Origin: Mycobacterium sp. UM_WGJ | Lineage (GTDB): Bacteria; Actinomycetota; Actinomycetes; Mycobacteriales; Mycobacteriaceae | Assembly: GCF_000455125.1 (NCBI RefSeq) | Contig: NZ_AUWR01000044.1 | Span: 1 to 43,171, forward strand | Direction: 5' to 3' | DNA: 43,171 bases | Shown: positions 29,580-40,841 of the stretch, piece after piece | Layout: every line of letters begins with the position of its first letter | How positions within the stretch are numbered: the stretch's first letter is position 1 | The notes under the pieces: generated by a model | Databases searched by the model: none | The model's input: only the letters and a program-made list of their open reading frames with translations | Told to the model about the DNA's origin: nothing | Translations under genes and position numbers: made by a program

Positions 29580-30633
29580 GGTGCGTCCCGTCGCGGACGG
29601 TGCCGACGACGTCCTCGACCATGTCTTCGAGGGTCACCATCGCCACCGCCGTCCCGTCGTCGGCGACCGCCAGCGCCAGATGGCTGTTATGGCGACGCAG
29701 CCGCGACAACGCATCGGCCAGCGGCAGCGAGGCGGGGATGCGCGGCAGCGGGCGCACAACGGCGACGTCGACGACCGCGTCCCCCGACCCGGTCGAGGTC
29801 TCGCCGAGCAACAGCACATCTTTGATGTGCAGGTAGCCGACGAATTCGCCCTGGTCGACGACCGGGAACCGGGAGTAGCCGGTCTGGGCGAAGGCCTTTT
29901 CGATCGCCGACACCGTCGGGCCGCGCCCGGTGGCTGCCACCGGTACGGCGCGCATGTCACCGATCGGCAGCGCGACATCGGCGACCACCCGGGTGCGGAT
30001 CTGCAGGGCGCGGGTCAATCGGGTGTACTCCTCGAGGTCGAGCAGACCCGCCGAGACCGACTCGGCGATCATCTCGCTCAACTCGACGGTGGACACCGTG
30101 ATCTCCAGCTCATCCTTGGGCTCTACCCGCATGGCGCGCAGGGTGACGTTGGCACACCAGTTGTAGAAGACGATGAACGGCCGGGCCGCGGTCATGTAGA
30201 CCAGGTAGGGCGGGATCAGCAGCATCGCCGCGGTCTCCGGGCCTGCCAGGGCGATGTTCTTGGGCACCATCTCGCCGAACAGCAGATGCAGCGCCACCAC
30301 GATCGTCAAGGCAACGACGAACGCCACCGTGTGCAGCAGCGCGTCGGGTATTCCCGCCAGCCGAAACGCGGGCTCGAGCAGGTCGGCGACAGTCGGCTCA
30401 CCGATGCGGCCGAGCAGGATCGAGCACACCGTGACACCCAACTGTGCCCCGGCCAGCATCCGGGACAGTTGCTCACCGGCCCGGATCACCGTGACCGCGC
30501 TTTGCCTGCCCTGTTCTGCCAGCGCCTCGAGCCGGTCGCGTCGCGCCGATATCAGGGCGAACTCGGCGGCGACGAAGAAGGCGTTCGCCGCGATCAGCAG
30601 CACGGTGAACGCGACGTTGAACAGATCAGCCAT
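29572..30633 (-). CDS. CNNM/CBS-domain membrane protein (Rv1841c-like)
   Basis: The 353-residue protein has an N-terminal CNNM (DUF21) membrane domain, about 1-170, with [18 protein letters not shown] and [16 protein letters not shown] pair at about 195-345 follows and includes [20 protein letters not shown]. It stops right after the second CBS domain and lacks the C-terminal CorC_HlyC domain found in its neighbour. Bacterial CNNM proteins (CorC/MpfA types) export or regulate Mg2+ and bind ATP through CBS. It overlaps both flanking genes by 8 bases. Confidence 0.92.
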   Translation of the reverse strand: MADLFNVAFTVLLIAANAFFVAAEFALISARRDRLEALAEQGRQSAVTVIRAGEQLSRMLAGAQLGVTVCSILLGRIGEPTVADLLEPAFRLAGIPDALLHTVAFVVALTIVVALHLLFGEMVPKNIALAGPETAAMLLIPPYLVYMTAARPFIVFYNWCANVTLRAMRVEPKDELEITVSTVELSEMIAESVSAGLLDLEEYTRLTRALQIRTRVVADVALPIGDMRAVPVAATGRGPTVSAIEKAFAQTGYSRFPVVDQGEFVGYLHIKDVLLLGETSTGSGDAVVDVAVVRPLPRIPASLPLADALSRLRRHNSHLALAVADDGTAVAMVTLEDMVEDVVGTVRDGTHRV

Positions 30634-31972
30634 CGCCTGCCCCCAGATGGGTGAGTTCCAGCAGGTCGATGCGCCGACCGTCCATCCGGACCACCCGGGC
30701 CAGCCAGCGGGGCGGGTGGGCAGAGAGCTCGTCGGGCTCGAACGCGGTCAACTCGACCGTCTCGCCGGCCTCCGGGATGTGGCCGAGTTCCTGCAATACC
30801 AGGCCGCCGATGGTCTCGTAGGAGCCCTCCGGTGCGCGGTAGCCGGTGGCGGCGGCCACCTCGTCGATGCGCAGCAGGCCCGACACCTGCCAACCGCCGG
30901 CGGAGGCCACCACGTCGGGGGTGGCGTCGTCGTGTTCGTCGCGGACATCACCGACGATCTCCTCGATGAGGTCCTCGAAGGTGACCATGCCGGCGGTGCC
31001 GCCGTATTCGTCGACGACCATGGCCACCTGCTGACCGTTTGCCCGGATCTGATCCATCACGGCGTCGCCGTCGAGGGTCGAGGGCACCACCGCGACCGGT
31101 TGGGCCACGGCCGTCACCGGGGTGGCTGCGCGATCGGCGACGGCGACCGCGAAAACCTGCTTGACGTGCACGATGCCGACGGTGGCGTCCAGATCGCCGT
31201 CGACCACGGGAAACTTGGAGAAACCGGTGTCGATGGCGACCGCGGCCAGATCGGCGACGGTGTCGCCGGCCTGCAGGCTCACGATCTTGGATCGCGGCGT
31301 CATCAGCTCGGCGGCGGTCAGGGCGCCGAATCGCAGTGACGCCTCCACCAAAGCAGCGGTGGTGGGGTCGAGGGCACCGCTGCGCGCCGAATTGCGCACC
31401 AGCGACGCCAGCTCGCGCGCTGAGCGGGCAGAGGCCGGCCGGTCGGCCGGCTCGATCCCGACTCGGCGCAGGATGCGGTTCGCCGTCCCGTTGGTCAGCC
31501 GGATCGCGATCGCGAACAGCCGGGAGAACAGCAGCTGCGGCCCCGCCACGGCGCGGGCGGTCGGCAGCGGTCGCGCCACCGCCAGGTTCTTGGGCACCAA
31601 CTCGCCGAACACCATGGACAACGACGTGGCGATCACCAGCGCGAGGACCAGCGCAACCCCGCCGGTCGCCCGCTCGGACAGGCCCACGGCCGCCAGCGGC
31701 AGCCGTAGCCAGCGGGCCAGCACCGGTTCGGCCAGATAGCCGGTGGCCAGGGTGGTTATCGAGATGCCCAGCTGGGCGCCGGAAAGCTGAAATGACAGCG
31801 TGCGGTGGGCGTCTTTGATGTAGGCGTCCCGACGGCCGCCGCGATGGGCGTTGGCCTCCACGACGCTGCGTTCCAGGGTGGTCAGGGAGAACTCGGCGGC
31901 CACGAACACCGCGGTGCCCAGGGTCAGGATCGCGAACGCCAGCAGACTGGCCACCGTGACCGCGACGGTCAT
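30626..31972 (-). CDS. CNNM/CBS/CorC_HlyC membrane protein (Rv1842c-like)
   Basis: The 448-residue paralogue of the next gene has the complete layout: CNNM membrane domain (about 1-195, [33 protein letters not shown]), CBS pair (about 210-345, [36 protein letters not shown]) and C-terminal CorC_HlyC domain (about 360-435). The two adjacent paralogues probably assemble together. Their operon-like overlap with each other and their closeness to guaB1 (55 bases) is as I recall it in M. tuberculosis. A role in Mg2+ or Co2+ efflux is inferred from the family. Confidence 0.93.
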   Translation of the reverse strand: MTVAVTVASLLAFAILTLGTAVFVAAEFSLTTLERSVVEANAHRGGRRDAYIKDAHRTLSFQLSGAQLGISITTLATGYLAEPVLARWLRLPLAAVGLSERATGGVALVLALVIATSLSMVFGELVPKNLAVARPLPTARAVAGPQLLFSRLFAIAIRLTNGTANRILRRVGIEPADRPASARSARELASLVRNSARSGALDPTTAALVEASLRFGALTAAELMTPRSKIVSLQAGDTVADLAAVAIDTGFSKFPVVDGDLDATVGIVHVKQVFAVAVADRAATPVTAVAQPVAVVPSTLDGDAVMDQIRANGQQVAMVVDEYGGTAGMVTFEDLIEEIVGDVRDEHDDATPDVVASAGGWQVSGLLRIDEVAAATGYRAPEGSYETIGGLVLQELGHIPEAGETVELTAFEPDELSAHPPRWLARVVRMDGRRIDLLELTHLGAGDG

Positions 31973-32027
31973 GGCGACATCCGGCGAGTTGTCCCGGAGC
32001 CGTTACGCCAGCTCGCGCCCATGGGTG

Positions 32028-34271
<2,244 letters not shown>

Positions 34272-35345
34272 ATGCAGGCAAGCCACGTTGTGTCCCTCAC
34301 CGCCGGCGCCGCCCTGCTCGGCGGCATCGCCGTCGCTCCGGTTCCCGCGCCGCCGGCCCCGTCGACCGCGGCCGCATTCGCCATCCAGCTCACAAGCGGT
34401 GACGCCCAAGACATCGTCATCGACTTCGTGCGGCACGCAGAAATGATCTCGCCGTACGAAAACATGCTCACCCCCTCCCCGGATCATCCCGGGGCGCCGC
34501 TCAGCGAACTCGGACAGCAACAGGCGTCCGACGTCGGGCACCAGCTCTTCAACGAGCTTGGCCAGGTCGCCGGCCTCTTCGCCGGGCAGGGTCTCCGGGT
34601 GACGGAAACCGCCGCGCCGTTCGCTGATCTGGTGGGCATGACCCCGCAGTTATTGCCCCAACTCGACGAGGTTGACAGCGGAACCTACGCGCTCGATCCC
34701 ATTGAAAGCCTCGGCGGCCGCCTGGCCTTTCTGACCGTGGCCGGCTGGACGTTGGGAGCGCCGCTGGGGTTGGCACTACTGCCAGGCCCGGGCTCGCACG
34801 ACGCGAACGGGATCGTCATGGGTGAAAGATTCGACGACGGTGTTCAAACAATGTATGACCACGCCCTGGCCAACAGCGACGTCATCAGCGACAACGGTCA
34901 GGTCACTGATGTCGCGTTCACCAGCACAGCGTCGATCTTCACGTGGGTGATGCAGAACGTCGACAACCCCGACCTGCCGTTCTTCCTGGACCTCATCAAA
35001 GAGGCAAACAGTGTCCCGAACGGCCAGACGACCATTTTCCTGCCCAACACCGCCATCGTCGAAGTCGAGGGCAACCCCACCGACGGCTGGACGCTGGTCA
35101 GCTGGGACGGGCACGCCATCGCGGAGAATCCGGATCTGCTGAGCGCGCTGTTCGTCGACGTGCGCGACGTGATGCTGCCGGCGCAAGCGGCGCTCTGGCA
35201 CATCTGGGAAGCCGTCCTCGGCGGTGATCCGGCCACGATCATGACCGCGGTGCAGACCGGCTTCGACGACGTCGGCTCGGCACTGGTCCAGTTCCCGGGT
35301 TCGGTATTCACCGACATCATCGATGCCATCGGAAATCTCGGTTAG
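34272..35345 (+). CDS. Exported histidine-phosphatase-fold protein, copy 1
   Basis: The 357-residue protein starts with a hydrophobic export signal (VVSLTAGAALLGGIAVAPVP, then PAPSTAAA). The first histidine-phosphatase motif is DFVRHAE (Arg54, His55; the usual Gly is Ala). LSELGQQQA, the Arg109 region (LRVTETAAPF) and Glu133 (LDEVDSG) also fit the family. The place where the second catalytic His normally stands reads VAFTSTASI, so that His seems absent. The ATG at 34272 has AGAGGTG upstream; an in-frame ATG at 34203 would spoil the signal peptide. It is followed after 12 bases by a clear paralogue. Confidence 0.85.
   Translation: MQASHVVSLTAGAALLGGIAVAPVPAPPAPSTAAAFAIQLTSGDAQDIVIDFVRHAEMISPYENMLTPSPDHPGAPLSELGQQQASDVGHQLFNELGQVAGLFAGQGLRVTETAAPFADLVGMTPQLLPQLDEVDSGTYALDPIESLGGRLAFLTVAGWTLGAPLGLALLPGPGSHDANGIVMGERFDDGVQTMYDHALANSDVISDNGQVTDVAFTSTASIFTWVMQNVDNPDLPFFLDLIKEANSVPNGQTTIFLPNTAIVEVEGNPTDGWTLVSWDGHAIAENPDLLSALFVDVRDVMLPAQAALWHIWEAVLGGDPATIMTAVQTGFDDVGSALVQFPGSVFTDIIDAIGNLG
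35065..35105 (+). repeat. 41-base block identical to 36136-36176 in the paralogue
   Basis: This 41-base stretch, coding for EGNPTDGWTLVSW and neighbours, is identical to 36136-36176 in the second phosphatase-like gene. Elsewhere the two genes differ at many positions. Perfect identity, including third codon positions, suggests recent duplication or gene conversion of this segment. Confidence 0.9.
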
Positions 35346-35357
35346 GAGGTGGCCGCC

Positions 35358-36464
35358 ATGCAGATATCTTCGATCTGTCCGGTTGCCGCCGGCGTCGCCC
35401 TCCTCGGAGCCGGTGTCATCGCCGTCGTCCCGCCGGCGCAACCCGGCGGCGCGGTTTCCGGCATTGCGCTGGCCGCCGGCGAGACTCAAGACATCGTGAT
35501 CGACATCGTTCGGCACGGACAACGGATGCCGCCGTTCAACGATGTCATCACTCCTTCGCCGGACCACCCGGGTCCGCCGCTCAGCGATCTCGGCGTGCAG
35601 CAGGCGCAGGACGTGGCCGACAAGCTCTACGACCAGCTCGGCGACCAGGTCGCGGGGATCTTCTCCGGACAGGCCATCAGAGACATGGACACCGCAGCGC
35701 CGTTCGCCGCCCTTGAACACAGGACGACACAGATTCTGCCCGGGCTCAACGAGATCGACAGCGGCATCTACGCCGGCCAGCCGATCGCCAGCCTGGCCGG
35801 GTTCCTGTACCAGTTCACGCCCATGCTGTGGACGTTGTTCGGACTGGTGCTGGCGCCCATCCCGGGATCGGTCGAGGACCCCAACGGGGTGGTCATGAAT
35901 CAGAACTTCACGGGCGCCGTCAACGCGATGTACAGCGCTGCGATGGCCAACCCGGTCGTCAGCGACAACGGCGATATCACCGCGGTGGCCTTCAACAACG
36001 AAGCCGACATCGCCGCCTGGGTGGCGCTCAACGTCAAGAACCCCGATATCTCGCTGTTGTTGCCGCTGACGTTGCAGACGATGTTCGCCACCGACGATGG
36101 ATCGCCGCTGTTGCCCAACACCGGCATTGTGCAGATCGAGGGCAACCCCACCGACGGCTGGACGCTGGTCAGCTGGAACGGGATTGCAGTCCCTGAAGAC
36201 CCGGGACTGCTGACGAAGCTGATCATGGACGTGCGTGACCTGATCACCACACCGCAGGTTGCTGCGTGGAACTTGTATCAGGCGCTGCTGGGCGGCGACG
36301 CGACCACCATCGGTGACGTGCTGCAGACCGGACTGCACGACATCAGCACGACGTTCCTCGGATTCCCCGAGGCGGTGCTCAACGACATCTCCGACGCATT
36401 GTCGAATCTCGGGTCGGCCGACGCGGCAGGCTCGGCGTTTGCCGATCTGCTGGCGCTGATCTGA
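35358..36464 (+). CDS. Exported histidine-phosphatase-fold protein, copy 2
   Basis: The 368-residue protein is a paralogue of the preceding gene. It has an export signal (VAAGVALLGAGVIAVVPPA), a canonical first motif DIVRHGQ (Arg52, His53, Gly54), LSDLGVQQA, Arg108 and Glu132 (LNEIDSG). As in copy 1, the second catalytic His is missing, with VAFNNEADI at that position. The ATG at 35358 is 7 bases after AGGAGGT, so it is preferred to a GTG inside the SD. C-terminal features such as EGNPTDGWTLVSW are shared. Both may be non-catalytic phospholigand or carbohydrate binders, or use another residue. Confidence 0.86.
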   Translation: MQISSICPVAAGVALLGAGVIAVVPPAQPGGAVSGIALAAGETQDIVIDIVRHGQRMPPFNDVITPSPDHPGPPLSDLGVQQAQDVADKLYDQLGDQVAGIFSGQAIRDMDTAAPFAALEHRTTQILPGLNEIDSGIYAGQPIASLAGFLYQFTPMLWTLFGLVLAPIPGSVEDPNGVVMNQNFTGAVNAMYSAAMANPVVSDNGDITAVAFNNEADIAAWVALNVKNPDISLLLPLTLQTMFATDDGSPLLPNTGIVQIEGNPTDGWTLVSWNGIAVPEDPGLLTKLIMDVRDLITTPQVAAWNLYQALLGGDATTIGDVLQTGLHDISTTFLGFPEAVLNDISDALSNLGSADAAGSAFADLLALI

Positions 36465-36477
36465 GGTGCAGCGCACA

Positions 36478-37362
36478 ATGACCGCGATGACGAATGCGGC
36501 GTGGCGAAGCAGTGTGAGCGACTGGCAAGACGGTGGCCGGTGGGTGTCGACCGACGCGGGCCGGCTGTTTGTGCGATCAAGTGCGGGGGACGGGCCGACT
36601 GTCTTACTGCTGCACGGCTTTCCGTCCTGCTCCTACGATTTCCGATCGGTCGTGGACCGCTTGGCCGGCCGGTCCTGGCTGACGATGGACTTCCTCGGGT
36701 TCGGATTGTCGGACAAGCCGCGCTCACATCGCTACAGCCTGTTCGAACAGGCCGACCTGGTGGAGCAGGTGGTGGCATCGAGCGCATCGGGTCCGGTGGT
36801 GTTGGCCGCCCACGACATGGGCACCTCGGTGGCCACTGAACTGTTGGCCCGCGATCTCGAAGGCGCTCTGACCTTCGACCTGCAACGTGCGGTGCTGACC
36901 AATGGCAGCGTGATCTTGGAGCGGGCCAGTCTGCGGCCGATCCAGAAGGTGCTGCGTGGCCCGTTCGGCGCTGTCGCCGCCCGGCTGACGAATCGGCGCA
37001 GCTTTGTTCGCGGCTTCGGTCGACTGTTCAGCCCCCAGCACCCGCTGACCTCCGATGAGGCCGCCGCGCAGTGGGCCCTGCTGACCCACAACGGCGGAAA
37101 CCGGATCGCGCACCTGCTCTCGGCCTATCTCGACGAACGGGTGCGGTATGCGCACCGTTGGCACGGTGCAGTGCGCGACTGGCCCAAGCCGCTGGGCTTC
37201 GTGTGGGGCCTGGGTGATCCGGTCGCCACCACCAATGTGCTCGAGGGCCTGCGGCAGTTGCGCCCGGCCGCCGATGTCGTGGAACTGCCCGGGCTGGGCC
37301 ACTATCCGCAGATCGAGGACCCGCAGGCGTTCACCGACGGCGTGCTGGGGCTGTTGGTTTAG
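36478..37362 (+). CDS. Alpha/beta hydrolase with Asp nucleophile (epoxide hydrolase/dehalogenase type)
   Basis: The 294-residue protein has HGFP (46-49, oxyanion hole), FLGFGLSDKP, and a nucleophile elbow AHDMGTS with Asp113. An Asp here, in place of Ser, is the mark of epoxide hydrolases and haloalkane dehalogenases. Asp247 (GLGDP) and His275 (GLGHYPQ) complete a likely triad. A lid region lies at about 130-220. GAGGTG, 9 bases before the ATG at 36478, supports this start; it follows the phosphatase-like genes with almost no gap, so one operon is likely. Convergent gnd1 ends 4 bases away. The substrate is unknown. Confidence 0.87.
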   Translation: MTAMTNAAWRSSVSDWQDGGRWVSTDAGRLFVRSSAGDGPTVLLLHGFPSCSYDFRSVVDRLAGRSWLTMDFLGFGLSDKPRSHRYSLFEQADLVEQVVASSASGPVVLAAHDMGTSVATELLARDLEGALTFDLQRAVLTNGSVILERASLRPIQKVLRGPFGAVAARLTNRRSFVRGFGRLFSPQHPLTSDEAAAQWALLTHNGGNRIAHLLSAYLDERVRYAHRWHGAVRDWPKPLGFVWGLGDPVATTNVLEGLRQLRPAADVVELPGLGHYPQIEDPQAFTDGVLGLLV

Positions 37363-37366
37363 GCCG

Positions 37367-38815
37367 CTAGACCGGAACTTCGCTGCGGTCGGCGCTCCAC
37401 AGCGTGTGGAACTTGCCGTCCGAGTCCGTCCGCCCGTAGCTGTGCGCGCCGAAATAGTCGCGCTGGGCCTGGGTCAGCGCAGCCGGCAGCCGCTCGGTCC
37501 GCAGGCCGTCGTAGTAGGCCAGGGCCGAGGAGAAACCAGGGGCCGGGATACCCAGGCTCACGGCCGTGGTCACCACCCGGCGCCAGGAGTCGATGGCAGC
37601 TTCGACCGCGCTGCGGAAATACGGTGCGGCCAGCAGGCTCACCAGGTCGGCGTCGGTGTCGAAGGCCTCTTTGATGCGGTTGAGGAACTTCGCGCGAATG
37701 ATGCAGCCGCCCCGCCAGATGGTCGCCAGGTCACCCGGGGTGACATTCCAGCCGTACTCGGCGCTGCCGGCCTGAATCTGGTTGAAGCCCTGCGCATACG
37801 CGACGATCTTGGAGGCATACAGCGCCTGGCGAACGTCCTCGGTGAACTGTGCCGTGTCCGCGGGGCGTTCGCCGAGGTTTCCGGCGGCCAGGCCTACCGC
37901 GGCGCGACGCTGCGGGACCGAGCCCGACAGCGCCCGGGCGAAGACCGCCTCGGCGATGCCGGTAACCGGAACCCCCAGGTCCAGAGCGGACTTGACGGTC
38001 CAGCGGCCGGTGCCCTTCTGCTCGGCTTCGTCGACGATGACGTCGACCAGCGGCTGGCCGGTCTTGGCATCGACCTGTCGCAGCACCTCAGCGGTGATCT
38101 CGACCAGGTAGCTGTCCAGCTCGCCGGCGTTCCACTCGGTGAACACTTCGGCGATCTGCGGTGCGGTCAGGCCCAGCCCGTCGCGCAGCAGCTGGTAGGC
38201 CTCACCGATCAGCTGCATGTCGGAGTACTCGATGCCGTTGTGCACCATCTTCACGAAGTGCCCCGCGCCGTCCGGACCGATGTGGGTGCAGCACGGCACC
38301 CCGTCGACGTGGGCGGAGATCTCCTCGAGTAGTGGCCCCAGCGACTCGTAGGACTTCTTGGGGCCGCCCGGCATGATCGAGGGCCCGTTGAGGGCGCCTT
38401 CCTCGCCGCCGGAGATCCCGGCCCCGACGAAGTGCAGGCCACGGGCGGCCATCGCCTTCTCCCGGCGGATGGTGTCGGTGTAGAGCGCGTTGCCGCCGTC
38501 GATGATGATGTCACCGGGTTCCATCGCGTCGGCGAGTTCGTTGATGACGGCGTCGGTCGGGTCACCGGCCTTGACCATGATCAGCACTCGGCGCGGCTTC
38601 TCAAGGGCGGCAAGGAATTCGGGAATCGTCTCGCTGCGCACGAAGTTGCCTTCGGAGCCGTAGGCGTCGAGCAGTGCGTCGGTTTTGGCGACCGACCGGT
38701 TGTGCAGCGCCACGGTGTAGCCATGGCTGGCGAAGTTGCGCGCGATGTTGGATCCCATGACTGCCAGTCCGGTCACGCCGATCTGGGCGGTGCCAACAAC
38801 GTCCGACGCGCTCAT
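37367..38815 (-). CDS. gnd1: 6-phosphogluconate dehydrogenase, decarboxylating
   Basis: The 482-residue enzyme oxidises 6-phosphogluconate to ribulose 5-phosphate and CO2 in the pentose phosphate pathway. The cofactor motif is GLAVMG (16-21) with NRS (39-41), which suits NADP+. Catalytic Lys189 and Glu196 lie in HFVKMVHNGIEY, with IIDGGNALY and GISGGEEGA nearby. The length is that of the long, common type. It is the Rv1844c counterpart and in M. tuberculosis follows guaB1 directly; here four kilobases intervene. Confidence 0.96.
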   Translation of the reverse strand: MSASDVVGTAQIGVTGLAVMGSNIARNFASHGYTVALHNRSVAKTDALLDAYGSEGNFVRSETIPEFLAALEKPRRVLIMVKAGDPTDAVINELADAMEPGDIIIDGGNALYTDTIRREKAMAARGLHFVGAGISGGEEGALNGPSIMPGGPKKSYESLGPLLEEISAHVDGVPCCTHIGPDGAGHFVKMVHNGIEYSDMQLIGEAYQLLRDGLGLTAPQIAEVFTEWNAGELDSYLVEITAEVLRQVDAKTGQPLVDVIVDEAEQKGTGRWTVKSALDLGVPVTGIAEAVFARALSGSVPQRRAAVGLAAGNLGERPADTAQFTEDVRQALYASKIVAYAQGFNQIQAGSAEYGWNVTPGDLATIWRGGCIIRAKFLNRIKEAFDTDADLVSLLAAPYFRSAVEAAIDSWRRVVTTAVSLGIPAPGFSSALAYYDGLRTERLPAALTQAQRDYFGAHSYGRTDSDGKFHTLWSADRSEVPV

Positions 38816-38870
38816 GTATTCGCCTCTCGGTGGTAGGTGATTCGATGCCCGGCACGCCGGACGGCGCAGG

Positions 38871-39809
38871 TTACCCCGCGATCAGTCGGTGCAACTCGGT
38901 GAGCCACGGTACCGCCAGCGCCACCGTGGGCACCGTCAGCACCCCTGCTGCGGCCGAATAGGCGGCAGCGGCCAGCGCCGGGCTGTTGCCCTGTCCCGAC
39001 AACCGTTGCACGCGCAGCACCGTGTTGGTGCCGCCGGCTGCCAGCGCACCGGCGGGCACTTTGGTTGAGGCACAGGTGACCAGGGCGCGGGCCAGGGGTG
39101 GAGCACCGGCCACTCGCACGGCCGCGTCGTCGGCGAGCAGTTCGATCAACAGCCGCACGGCGTCCAGGGCGCTGGCGCTCCGCACGAACCAGGGGAACGC
39201 GGTGTGCACGGCCGAGAACGCTTCGAGTACCAGGTCGTGCCGCGCACGCAGATGGGCCCGCTCATGACACAGCAGCGCGGCCAACTCGGTGTCACCGAGC
39301 GCGTCCAGCGTGCCGGAACTGACCACCACCCGGCTCCGCACCCCCGGCAAGCAGTAGGCCAGCGGCTGCATCACCTGCAGAATGCGCAGCCCACTGGTGC
39401 GCACGGCGGGCGGGCGGTCGGTGACACTGACCAGGTCGACGAGCATGCGGTGGTGGGCCCGGCGCTGCCGGGTGCGGATCGCGACCCGCAATACCGTCCA
39501 CGTGAGGCGCATCCCGACCATGAGGGTCAACACGAAGACCGCGACGTAGAAGGTCCACAGCGGCCAACCCAAGCGGTCCAGCGAGCCGACGATCGTCGAG
39601 GTGGGCCGCCCGTCCGGGCCGGGCATCAGCAGGCGGCTCGCGGTGGCGAGCCCGGCGCTGAACGCGGACAGCACCGCGGCAATGGCGATGGCCTGCCAGA
39701 GCACCAGCGCGGCCCGCGGAGCGCGAAGCGGCCAGTCAGCGCGCGCGAGCAGGGCGGGTACCGGCCCTACGAGCAGCAGCGCGACGATGGAAAAGGCCAG
39801 CGCGGACAC
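38871..39809 (-). CDS. M56 family metallopeptidase, BlaR-like (Rv1845c-like)
   Basis: The 312-residue membrane protein has transmembrane segments at about 2-22, 37-57, 84-107 and near the C-terminus. The zinc-protease motif is HERAH (His182, Glu183, His186). Unlike staphylococcal BlaR1 it has no penicillin-binding sensor domain. M56 proteins of this kind are thought to cleave the BlaI repressor made by the adjacent gene; the M. tuberculosis homologue has been called BlaR. It starts 14 bases after blaI, so the two are co-transcribed. Confidence 0.92.
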   Translation of the reverse strand: MSALAFSIVALLLVGPVPALLARADWPLRAPRAALVLWQAIAIAAVLSAFSAGLATASRLLMPGPDGRPTSTIVGSLDRLGWPLWTFYVAVFVLTLMVGMRLTWTVLRVAIRTRQRRAHHRMLVDLVSVTDRPPAVRTSGLRILQVMQPLAYCLPGVRSRVVVSSGTLDALGDTELAALLCHERAHLRARHDLVLEAFSAVHTAFPWFVRSASALDAVRLLIELLADDAAVRVAGAPPLARALVTCASTKVPAGALAAGGTNTVLRVQRLSGQGNSPALAAAAYSAAAGVLTVPTVALAVPWLTELHRLIAG

Positions 39810-39823
39810 GCTGTAAGTCTCCC

Positions 39824-40240
39824 TCAGGACGCAGGTCGGCCGCTACCTGGGAGGCGAATGCGGTGTTTGGCCTCCAGTTCGTCCAGTGCACGCCGCAGCG
39901 CGTCGGCCTCGTCGACTCCGACGCGTTCGACGAAGTGCACCAGCGCAGCGCGGCGGTCGCCCGAGTCGGCGGCCTGGTCGAGTGCCTCCACCATCAGCCC
40001 GGCGACCAATTCGTCGCGGCCCCGGACCGGTGTGTAGCGGTGTGCACGGTCATCGCGAATCTGCGACACCAGGTTTTTCTTGGCCAGTCGCTGCAGGACC
40101 GTCATCACGGTCGTGTATGCCAGGTCGCGCTGCGCTGACAGCGCCTCGTGGACCTCGCGCACCGTCTGAGATTCTGGCGATGACCACAGGTGGTCCATCA
40201 CCGCGCGTTCCAAGTCCCCTAAATGGGTCTGCTTCGCCAT
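39824..40240 (-). CDS. blaI: BlaI-family transcriptional repressor
   Basis: The 138-residue protein is the size of M. tuberculosis BlaI (Rv1846c). It has a winged helix-turn-helix at about 5-75 (LGDLERAVMDHLW, TVREVHEAL, YTTVMTVLQRLAKKNLV) and a C-terminal dimerisation region. BlaI represses blaC and other genes and is cleaved when beta-lactams are sensed. The ATG at 40240 follows GGGGAG and agrees with the family start. A candidate operator lies 46 bases upstream. No beta-lactamase gene is in the window. Confidence 0.94.
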   Translation of the reverse strand: MAKQTHLGDLERAVMDHLWSSPESQTVREVHEALSAQRDLAYTTVMTVLQRLAKKNLVSQIRDDRAHRYTPVRGRDELVAGLMVEALDQAADSGDRRAALVHFVERVGVDEADALRRALDELEAKHRIRLPGSGRPAS

Positions 40241-40285
40241 GTTTGTTATCAACTCCCCGGGCAACGGAGCAAGCCTACCCTTAAT

Positions 40286-40302
40286 TACTACCGGGCGTCG
40301 TA
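40286..40302. promoter_or_regulatory. Candidate BlaI operator between blaI and the thioesterase gene
   Basis: TACTAC (40286-40291) and GTCGTA (40297-40302) form an inverted repeat with a 5-base centre and one mismatch. The half-sites resemble the TACTAC/GTAGTA type reported for BlaI-family operators. It lies in the only space shared by the blaI promoter and the divergent thioesterase gene. Assignment to BlaI is inferred. Confidence 0.45.
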
Positions 40303-40379
40303 TCAGAAGCTGAGCGTCTGCTGCGACCCCGGTGTGACGGGAGCGGATCGTCCGCGCGGGCATCGTGTAGAACCATCAC

Positions 40380-40793
40380 ATGGCAGCCACCGGGTTTCCG
40401 TCCGACTTCTCCTCGCCCTTCGACTCCGAGATCGGCCTGGTCTATACCGACGTCGGCCCGGACGGAGCGCACGCCACGCTGGAGCTTCAGCCCAAACTCT
40501 GCCAGCCGGCGGGAATCGTGCACGGCGGCGTGTACTGCTCGATCATCGAAAGCGTGGCCAGCGTGTCGGCGCACACCTGGCTCAACCGCGACGGCGGCGA
40601 CGCGGTCGGCACGGTCGTCGGGGTCAACAACAACACCGACTTCCTGCGGGCGGTCTCGTCCGGAACCGTCTATGCCGCGTCCACCCCGATTCATCGCGGC
40701 CGGCGCCAGCAGTTGTGGTTGGTGACGATCACCGATGCCGACGAGCGGGTGCTCGCCCGCGGCCAGGTGCGGTTGCAGAACCTGTCGGAGTAG
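40380..40793 (+). CDS. Hotdog-fold thioesterase, PaaI-like (Rv1847-like)
   Basis: The 137-residue protein has the PaaI/4HBT-type active-site stretch IVHGGVYCSIIESVAS (His48-Gly-Gly, Glu57) and the VGVNNNTDFLRAV strand typical of hotdog thioesterases that hydrolyse acyl- or aryl-CoA. It starts with no visible SD a few bases after GTAGAACCATCAC, so a leaderless transcript is possible. It is divergent from blaI. In M. tuberculosis the urease genes follow this gene; here ndh follows convergently after 48 bases. Confidence 0.91.
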   Translation: MAATGFPSDFSSPFDSEIGLVYTDVGPDGAHATLELQPKLCQPAGIVHGGVYCSIIESVASVSAHTWLNRDGGDAVGTVVGVNNNTDFLRAVSSGTVYAASTPIHRGRRQQLWLVTITDADERVLARGQVRLQNLSE

Positions 40794-40810
40794 ACGGTCA
40801 ATACGGGGCA

Positions 40811-40833
40811 GGCGCCGCTGGGTCAACGGCGCC
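40811..40833. terminator. Symmetric hairpin between convergent thioesterase and ndh genes
   Basis: GGCGCCG (40811-40817) and CGGCGCC (40827-40833) pair perfectly around a 9-base loop. It lies 18 bases after the thioesterase stop and 9 bases after the ndh stop on the other strand. It could serve both genes; there is no T tract. Confidence 0.55.
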
Positions 40834-40841
40834 CGGCGACG

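Noticed and set aside
34776-36476. A 566-codon minus-strand frame across the phosphatase-like genes
   Set aside because: The plus-strand genes have signal peptides, SDs and RHG-type motifs. The minus frame is Arg/Gln/Asp-rich and looks like a shadow.
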